Of a stretch of DNA of 64,000 bases, positions 1 to 12,200 are shown one piece after another. Origin of the DNA: Schistosoma mansoni (taxonomy: Eukaryota; Platyhelminthes; Trematoda; Strigeidida; Schistosomatidae); NCBI RefSeq assembly GCF_000237925.1, contig NC_031502.1, forward strand, positions 14,806,434 to 14,870,433, given 5' to 3'. Within the stretch, counting starts at the first letter, position 1, and every line of letters begins with the position of its first letter. The position numbers and the translations under genes were made by a program. The notes below the pieces were generated by a model, which did no database searches, was not told the DNA's origin, and saw only the letters and a list, made by a program, of their open reading frames with translations.

Positions 1-604
1 TTTTTGCCAGAATTCCCGACGACAATTGTTGTATTTTTTTCTTTTGCGTACCAAAATCCCCGTCGCCACTGTTAAGTCTTGTTGATTGTAGTTTTTCCCC
101 GTCGCCACTAATGGTTGCAGAAACAACTCGGCTTTTGTGGTGTCGTATAAAAGTGTAAAAGGCGTATACTAAGGTTTACTGAAGCCTTAGCCATACGAAA
201 ATTCAAAAATTGTTTGTTCTCTCTTTAAACCTACCCTGGTAATATTAGCTTATTATCCACAGTGATTAGGTTTCAAATTGTTTTCACATTATTACTATTA
301 CTATCCTTGTCTACTCTTAACCCCCCATTTCCAGTCTAGTTGACCTTTTATCTTTTATATATAAATGTTCTTAACAAGTATATGTGTGATCAGATTGTTC
401 AAAATGTATTGCGCTAATATATAACATAGTTCTGATAATCTTCGTCTTCTTATCTAAATTTATCAAAGGGACTAATTGGAAAATGTTAGGGTGAAAATGG
501 TTTGCAGACGAGAGATAATTATTCATTTCATAAATCTGAATAACAGAATAATTAAGAGTTTTTATAGTGGAATAGAGGTTTGTGGAGATTGCAGTGATTT
601 TAAT
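1..604. other. No gene recognised; short direct repeat
   Basis: AT-rich sequence with no exon I can support. It carries a 13-bp direct repeat, CCCCGTCGCCACT, at 58-70 and 97-109, and a TATAAAAG-like string near 146. This could be the edge of a degraded repeat, but neither terminal repeats nor coding sequence identify it. Earlier tryptophan hydroxylase exons would be expected in this direction; none was found. Confidence 0.5.
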
Positions 605-760
605 GGTTTGATTCATGAGACGATGTAAACTAGACCACCATTGAAAACCTGAAAGCACAGGACGGCCATTTCTTCCTAGTATGGGACTCCCCAGTAGTTC
701 ACATACACGATCCAGCATGCACGCACAAACGTTTAACCTCTAGACCACTGAGCCGGCATC
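605..760 (-). repeat. tRNA-derived SINE remnant (Smα-like)
   Basis: Read on the minus strand, GGCTCAGTGGTCTAGAGGTT (about 754-735) is a tRNA-like A-box region. It is followed by GGGGAGTCCCATACTAGG and GAAATGGCCGTCC, which correspond to the stem II and GAAA side of the schistosome Smα hammerhead module. The B box and the CTGATGA half of the core are not recognisable, so the ribozyme should be dead. Schistosome Smα-type SINEs are known to combine a pol III promoter with a hammerhead; assignment here rests on this motif order. A neighbouring RTE remnant shows that the region collects repeats. Confidence 0.6.
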
Positions 761-1284
761 CATCGGTGTGAATGTTTAACTTCAATCGATCTATGATCCT
801 GCGCAACCACTCATCCATCTTCTGAGGTAGATACCTGTCCCTATCTGACACGAATTGGACTCCAATGGTCACGGTTTCTCACTAGAATTCCAGGAAATTT
901 GTCTTGAAGCCAGTCACTAGTGAGAACATGACAATAGCTAACTAATAATTGTGAAAAAATAAGAAGGAAGCAATCGCAATAGACTATGGAATACAGAAGA
1001 TCGAAAAAATGGTTAAGAACACGGTAAAAGGAAAAACTGAATTTGTATCTTTCATGGATGAAGCCTCTACCGTACATATGTTTCTAATTTTTTTCTCATT
1101 TAATCCAATTTAATTGAAGGTATAGATGACTTTTCAAGCGGATTATAGAGGAGCACCATGATCAGAATTTACGAGATGTACCGGAAATGAACTATTAAAT
1201 AATTTGCTTAATCTTTTTGAGAAGCAGATAATGTAATATTCGGAAATGCGTTTCGAAAGAGCTCCTTTAATGTGCTCGATAATA

Positions 1285-1600
1285 ACGTGATCTATACTCA
1301 CTTACTTCCTTACGCCTATCACTCACGTGAAAAAGCATAGGCCGCCTACCATCACTCTTCATTCAACCCTGTCCTGGGCAATCCTTTCCAGTTGCTATTC
1401 ATTTTCTTGATGTCTACTTCGAATTCCCGGCGTACCGGGCAAAGTTTAAATAATTTGTGGTTTATTCTGGTTAGCATTATTTAGCAAGATTATTTTCTGC
1501 AGGTTGGTGTTGTTGGTCTATGCTGAACCCTCCTCCTTTGCTCGGGCTTGTAACTGGCAGTAACCCTAGAAGAGCTACAGGAGGATTTAACATGATCTGT
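1285..1600 (-). mobile_element. RTE-like LINE remnant, internally deleted
   Basis: On the minus strand, 1600-1440 resembles the 5' untranslated leader also present upstream of the endonuclease of the LINE at 54466-56650: both share GGAGGAGGGTT followed by the same string of short matches. Immediately after it, 1430-1285 resembles the 3' end of the same family, coding a degraded version of the usual carboxy end (QDRV...VGGLC). The whole interior (endonuclease and reverse transcriptase) is missing. I infer a copy that lost its middle, or two fragments that landed together. Confidence 0.5.
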
Positions 1601-1917
1601 AAGAGCAATTAAACTTATGGATAGACACTGATGTTCCTCAAAGGTGGAGCTTACCTTTCGTTCATCTATGAATTTATGTTTTAGTTTGTTGAACCTGTAC
1701 TTTGTACACAACTATCAACATGAATTTCTTTGCTTATTTACATTTACTGTCCAGTGGCATATCATGTTTTGTTCGGATTGAGATTTAATTGTTATAATGT
1801 GTCTAACAAAATTTGATGGATTTCTTCATTCACTAGTCATTGTAATTTCATTATATGATTCATGAATTTCCATCTCTAATGATAAGTTAACTATTCCTCT
1901 CATCTACAATGAAATAG

Positions 1918-4356
1918 TGCTACTTTTTCACCATTGAATTTGGTCTCTGTCGACAAGATAACCAACTGAAAGCTTATGGTGCCGGTTTGCTCTCATCTGT
2001 TGCTGAACTACAGGTACGCAAAACCAGTTTTTAAATTTATAGCCTACCACTGTTATTTTATTCAAGTACACATTGATGTCAGATGTGTTCTATGTTTTCG
2101 AAGAATTATTCAATCAGTAATGTCCGGAACTACTAAAATTTTATGTTATGGTGATACAGAAATTGTTTATTGAAAACATTAGTCTGAGGACGACAATGTA
2201 AAACGGGACAGTACAAAATACGAATGAACTCTGATTTAGTCGCATAAGTAAACTGTCTTAATGAATCTTGTCGATATAAAATAATCAAATATCTAACTAA
2301 AACGAAAATTAGAACACCATGAGTAATGGACAAGTAAATTTCCAACAACTCTCTAGGAAAATGGAATTTTTAGTTTTTGTCTATCCCTTAGTTTTAGATA
2401 GTTTTTTTGAGAAATCGGATTAGGGTTTACAACCAGATACTCTCATGATCATGCAATTATTTGTTTTAGATGATTCTTACATATCTGAAATCTTAACATT
2501 TCATGAAACCCCACAAAGAACGTAGTATTACCTACACTTTTTTCATTCCTTTACAACAGCATGCTTTAAGTGACAAAGCTGTGATTAAACCATTCATACC
2601 CATGAAGGTTATTAACGAAGAATGCCTTGTTACAACATTTCAAAACGGATATTTTGAAACTTCTTCGTTTGAAGATGCAACACGTCAAATGAGGCAAGTT
2701 TTTATTGATTAAATTCAACATTTTTTAATTAAATGAGGATTGAATTCGTGTTTACTCATTAGACGGAAATTTTAAAAATTGTACTAAGTATGTGCAAACC
2801 GTTTTCAGTGCCTTCTTGATGAACAATTAAGCTTACAACTCAATAGTCTGCAGAAATAACACAACATTTTCTTTGGCATTAACTATTCACTAAAACCCAA
2901 ATATCACGTTTTGTTCAGTGTCCACTGCATGAATCAAAACTAACTCACATAGTTTAATAGCTACCGAGTGAAATTCGCGAACTATTTATAGTTCAACATT
3001 CCAATTACATTTGTTTGACAAAGGTAGTCTGTAGTACATAATGAAAGCCTTAACATAATTTTCAGTTGTAATTCCGATGGGTATGGAGATATCATCAAAC
3101 TGAATGTACCTACCTATTTTTCTTCTCGTTCATTGAGTTTAAACCACTTGTATTCTACAGTATGATTCAGACAATAGTGGATTATATATAACCAAGATAT
3201 TTAGCTTTATGTTACTAAAGCACCGTGAATCATTGAACAAAATTACTGTAATTACCAGTGAATTTCGCTGTCTATTTACTTGATCAATGGTTTGGAAATT
3301 GGTCCTCATAAATCGAGTAGATGACATTTCACAGTTAAGTTCTCACACAAGTTCATGCTTTGATATTTTAAAAACAGAACTCCCTAAAGGTAAGACTAAA
3401 GCTTGACTCTAAATGTCTGGCTTGCAGGCGGCGATTCGCAGTCGGTGAGAGAGAAGAACCATAGACACCTTAGTTAATCTTTCGAAACAATCTGTATACA
3501 TTTCACGATTTAATAATCTATGAATAGTTTCTGCCTGATGGAGTCTTCTGATAGCCTCATGAGCTGAAACTTACACACCTTCAAAGAATGTTCACATTAT
3601 AAGATCAGAATCTGTAACGAAGTTGTATTTAGATAAAGATAAATAAATATATTAGATGAAGCATTTTAACTCTCCTTAGGAATAAACATAATTCTTATTC
3701 ATTAACTTTTCCAGAGAATTTGTACGCACTATTAAGCGACCATTCGATGTTCATTATAACCCTTACACACAAAGCATTGAAATAATAAAAACTCCTAAAT
3801 CAGTGGCGAAGCTTGTTCAGGATTTACAATTTGAACTCACTGCAATCAACGAAAGCCTTCTTAAAGTAACACTTCCTAATATGTATCTTTTGTTGAACAC
3901 CCTTAAAATTATTTACTTTTTCTCTGTGAAATTTATTTATTTTTTTGAATTAACGTAACGTGCCCGAGAAGTACAAACAGTACCTAAATTAATGTTGTAA
4001 GTAGATGTGACTTCTGTAAAAGTTCACCTCTGTGGATCAACACATATTGATGATGTATAGGTTTCTGCAGAACTGTGAGCCATGAAAATTTATTGTCATT
4101 AATCAAAATTTATTCTGTGTGACAGAATATAGTGACTTCTGTGTTAAACTTGATAGAAAAATGAATGTTTATGATATAAAATAATTCAAACTTATTCAAG
4201 ATGATAAATATTTTCCAGTTATAGGGAGTTGAAAATTAGCCTGAGTCAAACGGTTATTTGTTTTATTTCCAGATCATTCATCCTCGAGTTTCAATAGTAA
4301 AACCAGAAACTTCAACGTTTCTAGATATTATACCAATTTTGAAGATCTTAGTTTAG
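1918..4356 (+). CDS. Tryptophan hydroxylase, 3' exons (partial gene)
   Basis: This is the carboxy-terminal part of an aromatic amino acid hydroxylase, the Fe(II)- and tetrahydrobiopterin-dependent enzyme that converts tryptophan to 5-hydroxytryptophan, the first and rate-limiting step to serotonin. Exons are 1918-2013, 2560-2693, 3715-3865 and 4273-4356 (stop TAG 4354-4356). Splice phases agree throughout. Visible motifs: [11 protein letters not shown], whose Glu is the third iron ligand of the family; AYGAGLLSS in the active-site wall; [33 protein letters not shown]; then a tetramerisation-type helix. CYFF and ECL-TTFQ favour tryptophan over phenylalanine or tyrosine hydroxylase. The regulatory domain and the HELLGH iron-binding exon are not visible, so the gene starts outside the window. 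The intron after 2693 starts with GC (AG|GCAAGT) rather than GT. The last exon is short, fluke-specific in sequence and placed by its acceptor and phase only. Confidence 0.94.
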
Positions 4357-4833
4357 TTTCAGTGGCTAGTGTCGATAACCTCGAATATTTACTTACACTA
4401 TTATGTAAATTATCAATATAGCAACTGTCTGGAATGATGATAAAAGAGAAAATATTTTCCGCAATGCTATATGAGCATTTGTAAGGCTTAGTAAATAATG
4501 GAAAAATGAGAGGGAATAGAAACCGTTCAATCTGAACTGAGGCAACTTCATAGTGAATGGAGTTATGGTTAGCAAAACAAAAGATGGACGTTTATAAACT
4601 TATAGTTGACCATATAACATATGCAACTGAACACATAGGCTTGGCTCTAACTTGAGAGAAAATCATTCAGATATCGTTATGTTAATCGACAAATACACAC
4701 TAACATTTTCATGGTCTGTCATACTAGGTGAACTCTATATATCACGTTTTGTTCATACTGTCAGTGTTACCAATCCAATGGGACGTACAATAAGCTTTGA
4801 TGTTGATATTCTACAACAGATAAAACAGAACTC

Positions 4834-4839
4834 AATAAA
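4834..4839 (+). terminator. Candidate poly(A) signal, tryptophan hydroxylase
   Basis: AATAAA lies 478 nt after the tryptophan hydroxylase stop; a second one lies at 5055-5060. Either would fit a 3' UTR ending before the convergent ARL13B gene. No cDNA evidence is available, so the choice is open. Confidence 0.35.
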
Positions 4840-6107
4840 TTTTGGGCTGTTAACGTTTTCAAATGACGATGAAATATGGATTATATTGGAAATCATACTA
4901 CTTACTGATGCAATGATTATTCACATATTCAGTCATATCATATTTGTTTCCCCTACAAAGTATTGCTATTGGTGAATTTAATTTTGCGATGAAATTTAAT
5001 GTATTTGTGAATTCATTTATCTCTATTTTCCTTTTATCATTTTGTAATCAGATGAATAAAGAAATTAGAAGTCAGCAATTCACAACTAATAAAATCGTAA
5101 CCGAGAACCGATCAAGCTAGTATCGTTCTTGAAAAAACTTCATTTATCAACTTGGTTATCAGACGAAATTACGTTTTTGCTTTATCGTCAATATATTTAT
5201 TAGTCATTGTTACTTCTGTAAGTGCTTTATCACAATTTATCATATATTCATTGAGCATTTTGCTTTGAATTCCCTAATTATTCGTTGTGCTTCATTCATA
5301 TAATATGCAACGATTAGTGTTTTCTGTACGCTTGGTTGTATCTATATTATATTTGATGAAGTTCAGTTTCTGTTCTGATATATATAATCGAATTGTTAAT
5401 TACCAGTTTACATTAACAACTGAGATCAACACATATGCCACTGAATCCAAAGAGCACATGACAGGCGTCTCACATTTTCGAATAGATCATGATTTTATAC
5501 AGTATTCGACATCAACATTCATGTCTCTCATCGTACTCAATATCATCCAGCACTGAACAGACCATCAGTATGAAACCATTGAGCACAGATGCAACAGTTT
5601 GATTTGAATTACTTTATGAGGTACTAAGGATTGATTTTCAGTATACCCTCACATATGCTCACAGCTTAATAATATCGATCTATCCCATGCGTCCATCGAG
5701 TCAATTACTGCTTGATTGCCTAAAGTAAATACGTCCATCTTCCATAATCAGTTAGCTTGCTTCACAATCAATTATTTGCTCTGAAAAATTGCTAAATCCG
5801 GTTTCCGTTTAAAGAGTCTAGTTTCCTGTACCAAAATAACATTGTCCATGTACATGACATCTTGAAGATACTGAGTGCCTCATATGGTAGGTGATCTTCC
5901 AGAGGTTATCCGAGAATCTACTGGATCTGTTTACTAATCTATTAACTCACACAAATAAGTCCCATAAATTACTGAGTTTTTTAATCCTTATTGTGAGATA
6001 ATCACTGTGAATAATTAGCTGGTCTTGAACACAAACATACACTTAAGTTTCTTCTCATCGTCGTGTTTACGTAATAAAATTTTCTAATCAAATGCTTTTG
6101 CATTCCA

Positions 6108-6113
6108 TTTTAT
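6108..6113 (-). terminator. Candidate poly(A) signal of ARL13B
   Basis: On the minus strand AATAAA lies about 156 nt beyond the ARL13B stop codon (6269-6271), a normal 3' UTR distance. This supports 6269-6547 as the terminal exon. Confidence 0.5.
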
Positions 6114-6268
6114 TAAAATGTGGATTTCAAACACTGGACACACTTCTCTACTGATAATAAATCACGTCGAGAAGGAAAAGTATTTTATAAACAGTTGAAT
6201 AAGGATAAGTGACATAAGCGATGTTTGTGTCCTAATTAATAAAAACAGTTACATATACCTTTGTACAC

Positions 6269-9200
6269 TCAGTTTGACGATTTTAGATTAGATTTAGAAA
6301 CAGAGGTTTTATAGAATTTGTTCGAATTATTTCTGGCTTCCGATGTAAAAAATTGAGATATAGATGACATTGAGCCTTCTGGTTTCTGATCTGTGATTGG
6401 ATGTAGTTTATTGAAATTCGACACAAAAATGCGTGCCAGTGATGAAGGTCCTTTAGTTAATTTTGATAACGTCCCAGTTTCGGATAGACTGGAATTTTTG
6501 TCTCTCTGATCAACTTTCTCAAACAAATTTGTTCGAACATTAAACGACTAGAAAATTTGAGTTGTCAAAAATACATGGGAAAATGTTTAAATAATGAATG
6601 ATCACATGTTAATTTTCATGAGATCACTGACAAAAGGTCACCAGAAATGTGAATCATTCTCAACTCCGTAAAAATCCTATTCGCAGCTGTATATGCTTCA
6701 TTCATCTATGGTTCTTGTAAAACACCATTCAAAGCAAAACTTCGTTATACATAGAACTGAATCGGAAAAACAAGCTTAGTTTAGTGCTGAATATCAGTAG
6801 TTGGAAATATTAATATAGTTGAGGAAATTACAATAATTAGGTTGTTATATAACTAACTGATTATCATCCCGTTAGACTGACTCACAACCATCTAGTTTAT
6901 ATAGACTTTCTACTCACTTATAAAATATATATATCAGTGTAGAGCCTTGATGAAGAACTAATTGAAAAGAAATATTTCTTCGCTCAACTTGTCTTCTTAC
7001 ATCTGTTTGTTCTGAAGCAAAATATTTGATTCGAGTTCAAAATGAAACAATTGTACATAGACTCCTTCACTCACAAACATCCCTTTTAATAGATTATATA
7101 CTAGCTGTTCGAAATAGACGTTGGAGGTAACATGACTATGGTAATAACAATAGCAATTTACCGAATTTGAGAAATTATGGCATTCATCAGTAATAGTTGA
7201 AAGTATGCCAACAAGAGACTGATCAATTGCAGTCCTGAATAGCAATGCGAAGATACAAGTAAACAACACCAAGTGAATAAGACTAAACATTGTTTGAAAA
7301 TGTGGAAAGAAAAGGTAGGAAGGAATATTAGAACTCTTGATCTAAAGCAAGAGAAAGAGTAAGTATATCTGCCACACTATGGCCGATTCTAAGCAGGTCA
7401 CTCAACGTCATTGACCACAGATCATGATAATAGTGCACATTCATGACTGTTTCTTTGCTGATGAGCACCCAGAAATATCACCTTTCGGATTCTGACTAGC
7501 AATAATAATATCCAAGTATTCAATAATAAAATAAATGTACTTACTTGGTGAACAGATTTTTTAACTGAAGAACTATTTTTCTCATATAACGAATGGATAA
7601 CAGTTGGTGTCCTATTAACACAACGAGCACTACCATTCGCTGTTTGAGGAATCGAATAATCTTTATCACATTGGAGTTTGGTTTTCGACATATCCATTTC
7701 CGTGACTTCAGGTTGTAATTTCACGTCTTTCTTTTGACCATTGGACACCGAAGGAGACAAGGAAAACTCTCTTGATACTTCATCATTTTTTTCAACTATA
7801 GTACGAGTATTATTATTTTCTTTTGAATCATCAACACTAATATGCAGCTCTTTTTCTAAATCAATGAATAAGCCCTCTTTCTTAAAACCATGGTAGCTAT
7901 CCAAACTCAATTTTTCATATTGGAATTCCAGATCAATACTACAAGCTAACTTTATTTGATGTAATAGATCACATGAATTCAATTGTGAACAGGTCAAAGA
8001 ATGATTTTTCTCATCAGATGCTAATGGATTGATCTGCATAGATTTAATATCATTACATTGGTTAAGTTCTGGTAAATTAGTAGATTCTTCATATTTAGGA
8101 CTGTCACTACACAACTGCAAGTAGAATGAAAGAATACGGTTTTACAAAGGTTTCCATAGAACGTTATTGTTACAATGAAATTATTTTTCTTTCCTAGTGC
8201 ATGTCATCTCCAAATAATTAACCTGGAATGGATTCATAAAGTGGATTGATAGCTCTTCAAAAAACAGATAATCAGATTTAAGTCGATAAATCATAACCTC
8301 TGGGACAGACCTCTTGCTTTACTAAGAAATCCCAGATTACAAATTTCTTTACTTCAGTTCTAATCGGAGTTGCTATTGTGAAGGGTAAAAAAACGAAAAC
8401 GTTTAAAGAAATATCGTTTGTTAGATGTGTCGTTAGAAATTACCACAAATCACCCGTACTGATAATATCATATGATTGACTTCGAGATGGATTTCTCGGT
8501 TTCATTGAGACAACAATTGATTAGCAAAGTTAGTTTTAAACCGCCTAACATTATAAACTGGCTGAAATAGAAAAATGTGAATCTTGTTTCCACTCGGAAG
8601 CTGACAGATATTGCACCACAATGTTAACCATGAACGGAAAGTATGCTTTTATAAAGGTCAGGTTCAGTTAGTTTTTTCTCTAGAAAAAACAAGGAAATCA
8701 AAATTAAATTCAGCTGATGCTTATTGAAAATTGGGTAAGTACTAACCAATTAACCGGTTAATTACTTTCACAGAATATTTTTCATCTTTGAGGTGACAAT
8801 ATGTCAAGACTTTCAGTAATTACAATTTTCAAACCAACCTGGCAAAGCATATGGTTACACAAAGGGTGCAGGTTTGACAACTACATATTTGTAGCTTTTG
8901 TAATACTCTATTTGCTTATTCACTTGTTTGACTGAACACTGGAAGCTTTATCATAATTTCTTAGAATGATTAATGGTCTCGATCTCAATAATAGAATTAA
9001 ACCAATACCCATAAAGAAATGTGAATGTTTACGAGATAGTATCTGACCCTGATTGATATATATCAAAAAATATAAAAGACAACAGCCATAGCTTCCTAGG
9101 ACCCATATCTATCCACATAATAAAATGTGAATTTATCGTCTTCGAATCTACCACTAGCTTTCGTTCATTTTCAAATATGATTCTCTAAGATTCCTGATAA

Positions 9201-12200
9201 ACAACTAAAAGATAGGTATATTGTGAAAGAAAATTTTTATATCATCCGGTAAAACAGCCAAGTCTTCTGTGCTTTGTTCAAATTATCAAAAACAGTGGAT
9301 TGCCTGGTATCACTAATGAATTTTACTATGCTGAATGATAGCCCAAAACAATAAGATCGTTTCGCCTAACAAAGTTTTTGATAAGTGTATACAAAAGATA
9401 TACAGTTGTGCCCTGTAAAAGGATTTAAATAATGCTCTCTATTTTAATTAGTTCAACAGAAAAGATATCTTGCATACAAAAAGCTTTTGTAATGCGGCCA
9501 TTAGTCAAACAATGCTTTGTAATGAGAAAGTAAACTAGTAACTTCCAGAAGAATTATGCTTCAACAAGATATATAAATGTTAAATTCAAGATCAACAGAT
9601 AAAGGAACCAGAAGAGGTAGCTTTAAGACCAAATCCGTAGCCACAACGAAGTGGTAAATTTTCCTGTAAATTCATAATAAGGAGTAAAATAATAACATAA
9701 AGTCTATTTTTATTCATTAAAAAAGCAATTTCTAGAAAGCTGAGTCAATGGATTTGCACAGAAATATTCTGTAGAAATTACCACTGTAATCCTAACAGCT
9801 TTCTCTGAAACTTGGTATTCAATTAATAGACTACACAGACTCGTCAGCAATCAGTTTTAAAAGAAATGAATTATTTATAGGTTGACTAGAATTTCTGTAT
9901 TGGGAATGTATTAATTTGTGAAGGCAACACAGGATTATTTTCACTCGACATTGAAATTGATGTTTATTTCAGTTAATTGTTTGAACTAATATATGATAAG
10001 ATTAAACGACGTAGCGACACTGTTAATTTTGACTAATTTTGTTTAGTCTCTTGTTCCTGCCATGCTTGCCGAGAAAGTTTTGGTTCACATAAAATATCAT
10101 CTACAAGTTTTGTAACTTCTCCAAGTAACTTCACAACGGGCCCCAACCAAGTAGTCAGTACCTATTAGTATGGTTTGGTCCAGTTTTCAATGTTTTCATG
10201 GACTGATGCCAAATCTTGGTTTGGACGCTCCTAAATTTCTTCCAGACAACACATAGAGCACAGAGCACGACAGATCGAGGAAGGCAGTGGTTGGACATAC
10301 GTAACATATGTTCCAACCACCCCAGTTGATAGAGATTTACTACCTTATTGACTTAGCACTCTATTCCTGACCCAGGCACTTTCTACTCCGTGCTCCCGTA
10401 ATATACGAGCAATGCTTCAAAGACTTTTGCGATCGAATAGTAGTAATCTACGGATATTCTCTATTCTTAATGACCATGTTTCGCACTTACAACGTAGAAA
10501 AGAGTGAACTGCTGCGCAGTAAACTCGTCCTTTGGTTGACGGATGGATATTGAGCCTCTAAATGCCTTTCGGTTTGGTCTAGTCCACCTTTTAAGGATTA
10601 AAATTACCCACCACTATTAATACATCGGAGCATTTAGCTTTTTGAAGGAAGTAGGACAGCTTCCCATAAAATCCATTTTTAACTTCATCCGAGCTGCAGC
10701 TGCACGAGCGTGAACGAAGACAACGAACAATAAAGCTTAATCGAATCATCACCATGGGTAAGCCCTACCATCACGTCAAGGTAGCAGCTACGGTTAGGCT
10801 GGATCCATGTTTTGTATAGTAGCTTCACCATGTATTCAATGGCGAAGATAAGGCTCGTCCTATTGAATAGGCCTTGTATCAAACCTCGTTTATATTGTAC
10901 TAAACAAGGGCCATGGTGACTAATATATTGTTCCGTCCATAAAAGCTTTCGATAGATAGATCATTTGAACCATTTCATGAACTAACAAGCATATTTAAGA
11001 AAGAAAACTGACTGTCGCTCTCCTCTCTGTATGAAAGATTAATTTGACTTTTATTGTTGAGTTTCCCTAATAAGCAATTATCATCGATTTTTTCGCAAAC
11101 TACTATGATGTCATCGATATACCTCTCTTATTAGGGCTTAGTTTTTCGAGTAATTCTTCTGAGAAGTTGTGGTCCGAAAGGTCGAGTTATAGTAACATTA
11201 CCAATCTGTCGACAGTATTCAACTTTAACTGATAAATCTTTGGGAATCGTTAGATAATAAGGAACGAAGGAGTATTCAATGAAATATAGGTCACATAGAA
11301 TATTAATGCTCTTTCTCAATGGTACTCTTTTAAAAACCCATTCAAATGGAAAGGATGCTTTGTCTTTTCCTTGATATTACTGTCACATAATTAATTGGTC
11401 AACTGAAACAAGTCCCTCAGAGAGTACTTACATAAATGCCATTGAATAGGATTGAGTAGCTCCGTTAGGCATTTCGTGAGATTATGTATAGGTGACCAAC
11501 ACCCTGATAAAATTGGATGTAAAGATATGTCAGTTTTGTGAATTTCAGGTAATCTATTTACTTGCTGTTAAAAACTGACTTGTTTATTCTTGGATCCATC
11601 TGGTAGTTGATCACTTTGAAAATATTTTTAAGTTGTACCATTGAAGTTAATGAAAGAGTCGAGTGGTAGAATGGTTTATTTCTTTTAATACTGAACGAAT
11701 AAATAACTCGAAAATGTAAGTCATAAAGGCGGTCAGAAACTAGAGATTTATCTATGCATTCTACATATGATTTTCATTAATATCGTTTTAAATTCAGCTT
11801 GGATGATTCAAGTAAATTTTAATTCAATCGAGATATCCTTAATTATTCACAATAAATCTTGTAAAAATGTAGTCGAAAATTGGGTAATCACTTGCAAATT
11901 TTTTACTGATCGAAAGATATGTGTTAATATTTTCCACAACTCAGTTGTATCTCTTATTTACTTAACTTTCTACTAGTTTTCAAACTGGGTTGTGATTAGA
12001 AAGCGTTACTAACTAACAGAACTTAAAACGGTAGTCTTTACTCAGATCTATTTATGATTTTCACTAATCATACTAGAATGATGTAGAACCCTTAATGGCT
12101 TATTAGTAGAGAGCTCGAACAGTTTGTTCGAACTAATGACATCTTTTTGTAGAAAACCCTAATTTTTATTCTTGTCAGACTAGTTTATTAGAGGAATTCT

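Larger units (their letters stand above)
4357..6268. other. Convergent intergenic spacer
   Basis: Holds the 3' UTRs of tryptophan hydroxylase (+) and ARL13B (-). Open frames on the plus strand at 4652-4975 and 5287-5556 show no family motif and no splice support. No repeat element was recognised. Confidence 0.5.

Noticed and set aside
2503-2559. ATG upstream of the tryptophan hydroxylase exon at 2560 as a gene start
   Set aside because: The conserved protein begins at the acceptor CAACAG|CAT; the upstream codons are intron.
4652-4975. 107-codon open frame after tryptophan hydroxylase
   Set aside because: No family motif, no splice support, lies in the expected 3' UTR; AT-rich chance frame.
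5287-5556. 89-codon frame with a hydrophobic start
   Set aside because: No motif or splice signals; sits in the convergent spacer.
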